A DNA stretch of 8,457 bases from contig MGER01000071.1 of the NCBI GenBank assembly GCA_001791465.1, forward strand, positions 1 through 8,457. Reading direction: 5' to 3'. A program made the position numbers and the translations under genes. Shown here piece after piece: positions 5,990 to 8,457 of the stretch (position 1 is its first letter; every line of letters begins with the position of its first letter). A model generated the notes under the pieces. The model saw only the letters and a program-made list of their open reading frames with translations. It was not told where the DNA came from and did not search any database. This DNA comes from Candidatus Uhrbacteria bacterium RIFCSPLOWO2_02_FULL_49_11 (GTDB taxonomy: Bacteria; Patescibacteriota; Patescibacteriia; 2-02-FULL-49-11).

Positions 5990-6105
5990 AAATCCCAATG
6001 TCCAAATCCCAATGTCCAAAAAAGCAGAATATTCGTATACTCATCACCATGGTTAATATTTGGGATTTTGGATTTTGAATTTGTTTGGAATTTGAGATTT
6101 GGAAT
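5990..6105. repeat. AT-rich palindromic intergenic repeat with tandem 14-mers
   Basis: Two exact tandem copies of AAATCCCAATGTCC (5990-6003, 6004-6017) form the left side. The right side is built from variants of TTTGGGATTTTGGATTTTGAATTTG and TTTGGAATTTGAGATTTGG (6059-6105). TCCAAATCCCAA (6001-6012) and TTGGGATTTTGGA (6060-6072) are complementary except for one extra T, so the element can fold back on itself. It fills almost the whole rpmJ-rpsM gap and ends about 20 bases before the rpsM ATG. Repeats of this 'AAATCCCAAA/TTTGGGATTT' type are recalled as dispersed elements in CPR and other environmental genomes. No transposase or target duplication is seen. Confidence 0.7.
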
Positions 6106-6124
6106 TTAGTATTTCTATTTGAGT

Positions 6125-6514
6125 ATGGCTCGTATCGCAGGAGTGACGCTTCCTCCCCATAAGAGAGTTGATATCGGCTTAAGCTATATCTATGGCATTG
6201 GGCGCCCTTTGAGCGTGCGCATTCTTGCGCATGCGAATGTAAATCCCGCGACGCGCGTAAAAGACCTGAATGACGATGAGGTGTCCCGTCTGCGTGAATA
6301 TATTGAGAAACAATACAAGGTGGAGGGGGATTTGCGGAGAGAGGTGATGCTCAACATTAAGCGTTTGAAAGAAATCGGGTCCTATCGCGGCATCCGCCAC
6401 GCGCGGGGCTTGCCGGTGCGCGGCCAGAGGACAAAGACCAATTCAAGGACGGTGCGGCACAATGAGCGCCGCACTATGGGATCCGGCCGCAAATCAGCCG
6501 CACAAAAGACTTAA
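6125..6514 (+). CDS. rpsM: 30S ribosomal protein S13
   Basis: S13 sits in the head of the 30S subunit, contacts 16S rRNA and forms intersubunit bridges with L5 and the P-site tRNA. At 129 residues it has the normal length. It begins [10 protein letters not shown] and carries SYIYGIGRP (20-28), the helical middle with [23 protein letters not shown] (residues 87-109) and a basic tail. The usual Lys-rich, near-terminal GPRKTVAGKKK pattern is replaced by [23 protein letters not shown] six bases upstream (6119) is in frame, but ATG 6125 gives the canonical N-terminus. No Shine-Dalgarno is evident; the AT-rich repeat lies immediately upstream. rpsK follows within 10-75 bases depending on its start. 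Confidence 0.97.
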   Translation: MARIAGVTLPPHKRVDIGLSYIYGIGRPLSVRILAHANVNPATRVKDLNDDEVSRLREYIEKQYKVEGDLRREVMLNIKRLKEIGSYRGIRHARGLPVRGQRTKTNSRTVRHNERRTMGSGRKSAAQKT

Positions 6515-6523
6515 GATTATTTT

Positions 6524-6979
6524 ATGGATAAAATGAACACTCCCCAACCTATCCCGCCGCCAGAGCCTCAAAAAGGCGAGGTGTCTTCAATGAATACACC
6601 CCCCTCACGCGTTCATAAGGCGAACAAACCATTGCAAAGCCGAGGGCATGTGCACATTCTCGCCACTTTTAATAATACCTTGGTGACCGTGACTGACCTT
6701 GGCGGCAATGTGCTCACCTGGGCTTCCGCCGGAAAGTGCGGTTTCAAGGGTCCCAAGAAAGCGACACCCTACGCCGCGGGCGTCATCATTCGGGCGGTAG
6801 CGGACAAGGCGAAGGAAATGGGGATCCGTGAAATAGAAGTATTTGTGCGTGGGGTGGGTGCGGGACGCGAGTCGGCGGTGCGCGCGCTTGCGGCAAATGG
6901 TTTTTTAATTACTGCCATTCGCGATGTGACACCCATTCCGCATAACGGGGTTCGCGCGCCGAAGCCGAGAAGGATTTAA
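6524..6979 (+). CDS. rpsK: 30S ribosomal protein S11, start uncertain
   Basis: S11 is a platform protein of the 30S subunit near the mRNA exit and the 16S 3' end. The core is unmistakable: [36 protein letters not shown] (residues 41-76), [27 protein letters not shown] and the C-terminal [19 protein letters not shown]. From ATG 6524 the protein has 151 residues, with a Pro/Gln-rich front ([14 protein letters not shown]) that canonical S11 lacks. ATG 6590 would give 129 residues, the normal length, and has GGCGAGG 8-14 bases upstream, whereas 6524 has no Shine-Dalgarno. The short form is therefore a serious alternative. The long form is listed because the frame stays open with protein-like low complexity and leaves only 9 bases after rpsM. 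Both starts read MxxMNTP or MNTP, as if partly duplicated. Confidence 0.93.
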   Translation: MDKMNTPQPIPPPEPQKGEVSSMNTPPSRVHKANKPLQSRGHVHILATFNNTLVTVTDLGGNVLTWASAGKCGFKGPKKATPYAAGVIIRAVADKAKEMGIREIEVFVRGVGAGRESAVRALAANGFLITAIRDVTPIPHNGVRAPKPRRI

Positions 6980-7008
6980 TATTGAGATATTAACTAGAAG
7001 CATTGAAT

Positions 7009-7644
7009 ATGGGACGAAGATTAGGGCCAAAAGGTAAGATAAGCCGCAGAATTGGAGAAAAGCTCCAGCTTAAGGGCGAGCGTGATTTGGGCGCGAAACA
7101 TGCGTTTAGCAGAAGGAATTATCCTCCCGGCATTCATGGGCCGAAAGGATATGGGCGGCTTACTGAATACGGCATTCAGTTGCGGGAGAAGCAAAAGCTC
7201 AAAGCGCTTTTTGGAATGATGGAGCGCCAGTTTGTACGCGCCATGGAGAAAGCTTTGACGTTCAAAGGGGAAACAGGTTCGAAACTGCTTGAATTGCTTG
7301 AGCGCAGGCTGGACAATGTGGTCTTCCGGCTGCATCTTGCGTCATCGCGCGCGCAGGCACGCCAGCTCGTGAGCCATGGGTATGTGCTCGTAAATAATAA
7401 AAAAGTGTCAATCCCTTCTTACGAAATAGAGGTAGGCGATAGCATCAGCTTTAATCCGCATTTTTCATCGCTCCAGATTGTGAAAGACCGTCTTGCCGCA
7501 CGAAAATCGATGAACTTAGACGCACCATCGTGGTTTGAGTTTGATTACGATGCGCTTAAAGGGAGAATGGTACGTATTCCGGAGTCAAAAGAGTGCGAAC
7601 CTAATATTGACACAAGGCTTATTGTAGAATTTTATTCACGTTAA
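7009..7644 (+). CDS. rpsD: 30S ribosomal protein S4, zinc-free form
   Basis: S4 binds the 5' domain of 16S rRNA, nucleates 30S assembly, lines the mRNA entry channel and in many bacteria represses its own operon. It has 211 residues from ATG 7009 (an in-frame TTG at 7003 is less likely, since MGRRLGP is the family start). Visible landmarks are KLQLKGERDLGAKHAFSRRNYPPGIHG (residues 20-46), RLREKQK-like QLREKQKLKALFGMMERQF, the RNA-binding S4 domain LERRLDNVVFRLHLASSRAQARQLVSHGYVLVNNKKV, and the C-terminal IDTRLIVEFYSR. The four N-terminal zinc-ligand cysteines of C+ S4 proteins are absent, so this is the C- form. A weak AGAAG lies about 12 bases upstream. It lies 29 bases after rpsK and 41 before rpoA, the classic order. 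Confidence 0.97.
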   Translation: MGRRLGPKGKISRRIGEKLQLKGERDLGAKHAFSRRNYPPGIHGPKGYGRLTEYGIQLREKQKLKALFGMMERQFVRAMEKALTFKGETGSKLLELLERRLDNVVFRLHLASSRAQARQLVSHGYVLVNNKKVSIPSYEIEVGDSISFNPHFSSLQIVKDRLAARKSMNLDAPSWFEFDYDALKGRMVRIPESKECEPNIDTRLIVEFYSR

Positions 7645-7685
7645 TAACAATACTATTGCCATAATAATATTACCTCCACCCTCAT

Positions 7686-8457
7686 ATGGTAGAACCACTT
7701 ATCCACCCAAAAAATATTACTCTCGTTGAGGAAACAGAAAATCGTGCCCAATTTGTCATCGAGCCCCTTTATCCGGGATACGGCACGACACTCGGGAATT
7801 CCTTAAGGCGTGTTCTCCTTTCTTCATTGCCGGGATGTGCGATCAGCGCGATGGCGATCCCCGGGGTCCATCATGAATTTTCCACCTTGAAGGATATCAA
7901 GGAGGATATGGTAGATATTCTATTGAATTTGAAACAAGTGCGGTTCCGCATGGAGGGCGAGCATGAGGAGCCGGTACCAATTTCTTTGGAATTTAATGGC
8001 ACTGGGGAAATCTTGGCGAAAGAATTTAAGACTTTTGCCGGAATAGAGGTAGTGACTCCGTTGGTGCATATCGCCACTGCGACCAGCCCAAATACCGAAT
8101 TTAATTTAGTGGTGTATCTCACGCGCGGAAGGGGGTTTTTGCCGGTGGAATCGCGTGAAAAAGAAAAGCTTGATATTGGCACTATTGCCATTGATGCGAT
8201 TTATTCGCCGGTACGTCACGTCGCATTGAATTTAGAGCACGTGCGGGTGGGTCAGATGACGAATTTTGACAAGATTGTGCTTACGGTGGAAACGGACGGC
8301 AGTATTTCCCCGAAAGACGCTCTTATTCAGTCTCTTGATATATTCCGCGATCAAATATCATCCCTCGCGTTTGAGGAAGCGCAGGAAAACATGAGCGTAC
8401 CCGTCGAGGAATCAACGCAAGAGTCGAGCGCAGCGTCGTCGGAGGAGCAGTCCGCGG
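7686..8457 (+). CDS. rpoA: RNA polymerase alpha subunit, N-terminal domain and linker (3' end off the window)
   Basis: Alpha dimerises to scaffold assembly of beta and beta-prime, and its C-terminal domain contacts promoters and activators. ATG 7686 opens a frame running 257 codons to the right edge. The N-terminal domain is complete: ENRAQFVIEPLYPGYGTTLGNSLRRVLLSSLPG (residues 18-50) is the dimer and beta-contact signature. It is followed by HEFSTLKDIKEDMVDILLNLKQVRF, YLTRGRGFLPVE, IDAIYSPVRHVALNLEHVRVGQMTNFDKIVLTVETDGSISPKDAL and a final helix. The last 25 or so residues (VPVEESTQESSAASSEEQSA) are an acidic, Ser-rich linker; the HhH-containing C-terminal domain lies beyond the window. No Shine-Dalgarno precedes it; the leader holds ACCTCCACCC instead. 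rplQ would be expected next. Confidence 0.96.
   Translation, partial: MVEPLIHPKNITLVEETENRAQFVIEPLYPGYGTTLGNSLRRVLLSSLPGCAISAMAIPGVHHEFSTLKDIKEDMVDILLNLKQVRFRMEGEHEEPVPISLEFNGTGEILAKEFKTFAGIEVVTPLVHIATATSPNTEFNLVVYLTRGRGFLPVESREKEKLDIGTIAIDAIYSPVRHVALNLEHVRVGQMTNFDKIVLTVETDGSISPKDALIQSLDIFRDQISSLAFEEAQENMSVPVEESTQESSAASSEEQSA

Noticed and set aside
7668..7680. ACCTCC just before rpoA, identical to the anti-Shine-Dalgarno of 16S rRNA.
   Set aside because: A six-base match in a short leader is expected by chance and has no clear mechanism; it only underlines that rpoA has no Shine-Dalgarno.

Overview
The window looks like chromosome from an uncultured Candidate Phyla Radiation (Patescibacteria) bacterium, probably of the Parcubacteria type. 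The evidence is a 600-residue alanyl-tRNA synthetase that ends right after the editing domain, a membrane-anchored baseplate J/gp47-like protein of a kind common in these genomes, a compact ribosomal operon, and dispersed short repeats both between and inside genes. UGA is a normal stop here (it ends the epimerase, alaS, the baseplate-J-like gene and infA), so the UGA=Gly code of Gracilibacteria/SR1 does not apply. The lineage is inferred from gene content and was not tested by phylogeny.

Layout. Bases 1-800 (minus) hold the N-terminal two thirds of a GT4 glycosyltransferase, which runs off the left edge. A 54-base divergent gap separates it from a plus-strand cluster: a UDP-glucuronate-4-epimerase-like SDR (855-1811), alaS (1822-3624) and a baseplate-J-like membrane protein (3621-5192), packed with gaps or overlaps of 10 bases or fewer. 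The two sugar genes fit cell-surface glycan synthesis.

A near-consensus sigma-70 promoter (TTGACA, 17 bases, TATGAT; 5197-5225) starts five bases after that cluster. It opens the translation/transcription operon infA - rpmJ - rpsM - rpsK - rpsD - rpoA, the usual bacterial order; rpoA runs off the right edge before its C-terminal domain. The infA leader can form a hairpin next to its Shine-Dalgarno. A 239-base gap between infA and rpmJ is rich in complementary segments and may be a structured RNA. The gap between rpmJ and rpsM is filled by an AT-rich palindromic repeat.

The most unusual theme is short repeats tolerated inside genes. A double-palindrome element of about 93 bases is read through in frame in the glycosyltransferase. 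A 24-base segment is read in frame in alaS, five residues before the zinc-binding CxxxH of the editing domain. A third, unrelated repeat sits within the ribosomal operon. No new defence or mobile system is evident, and no tRNA, rRNA or CRISPR array was seen.
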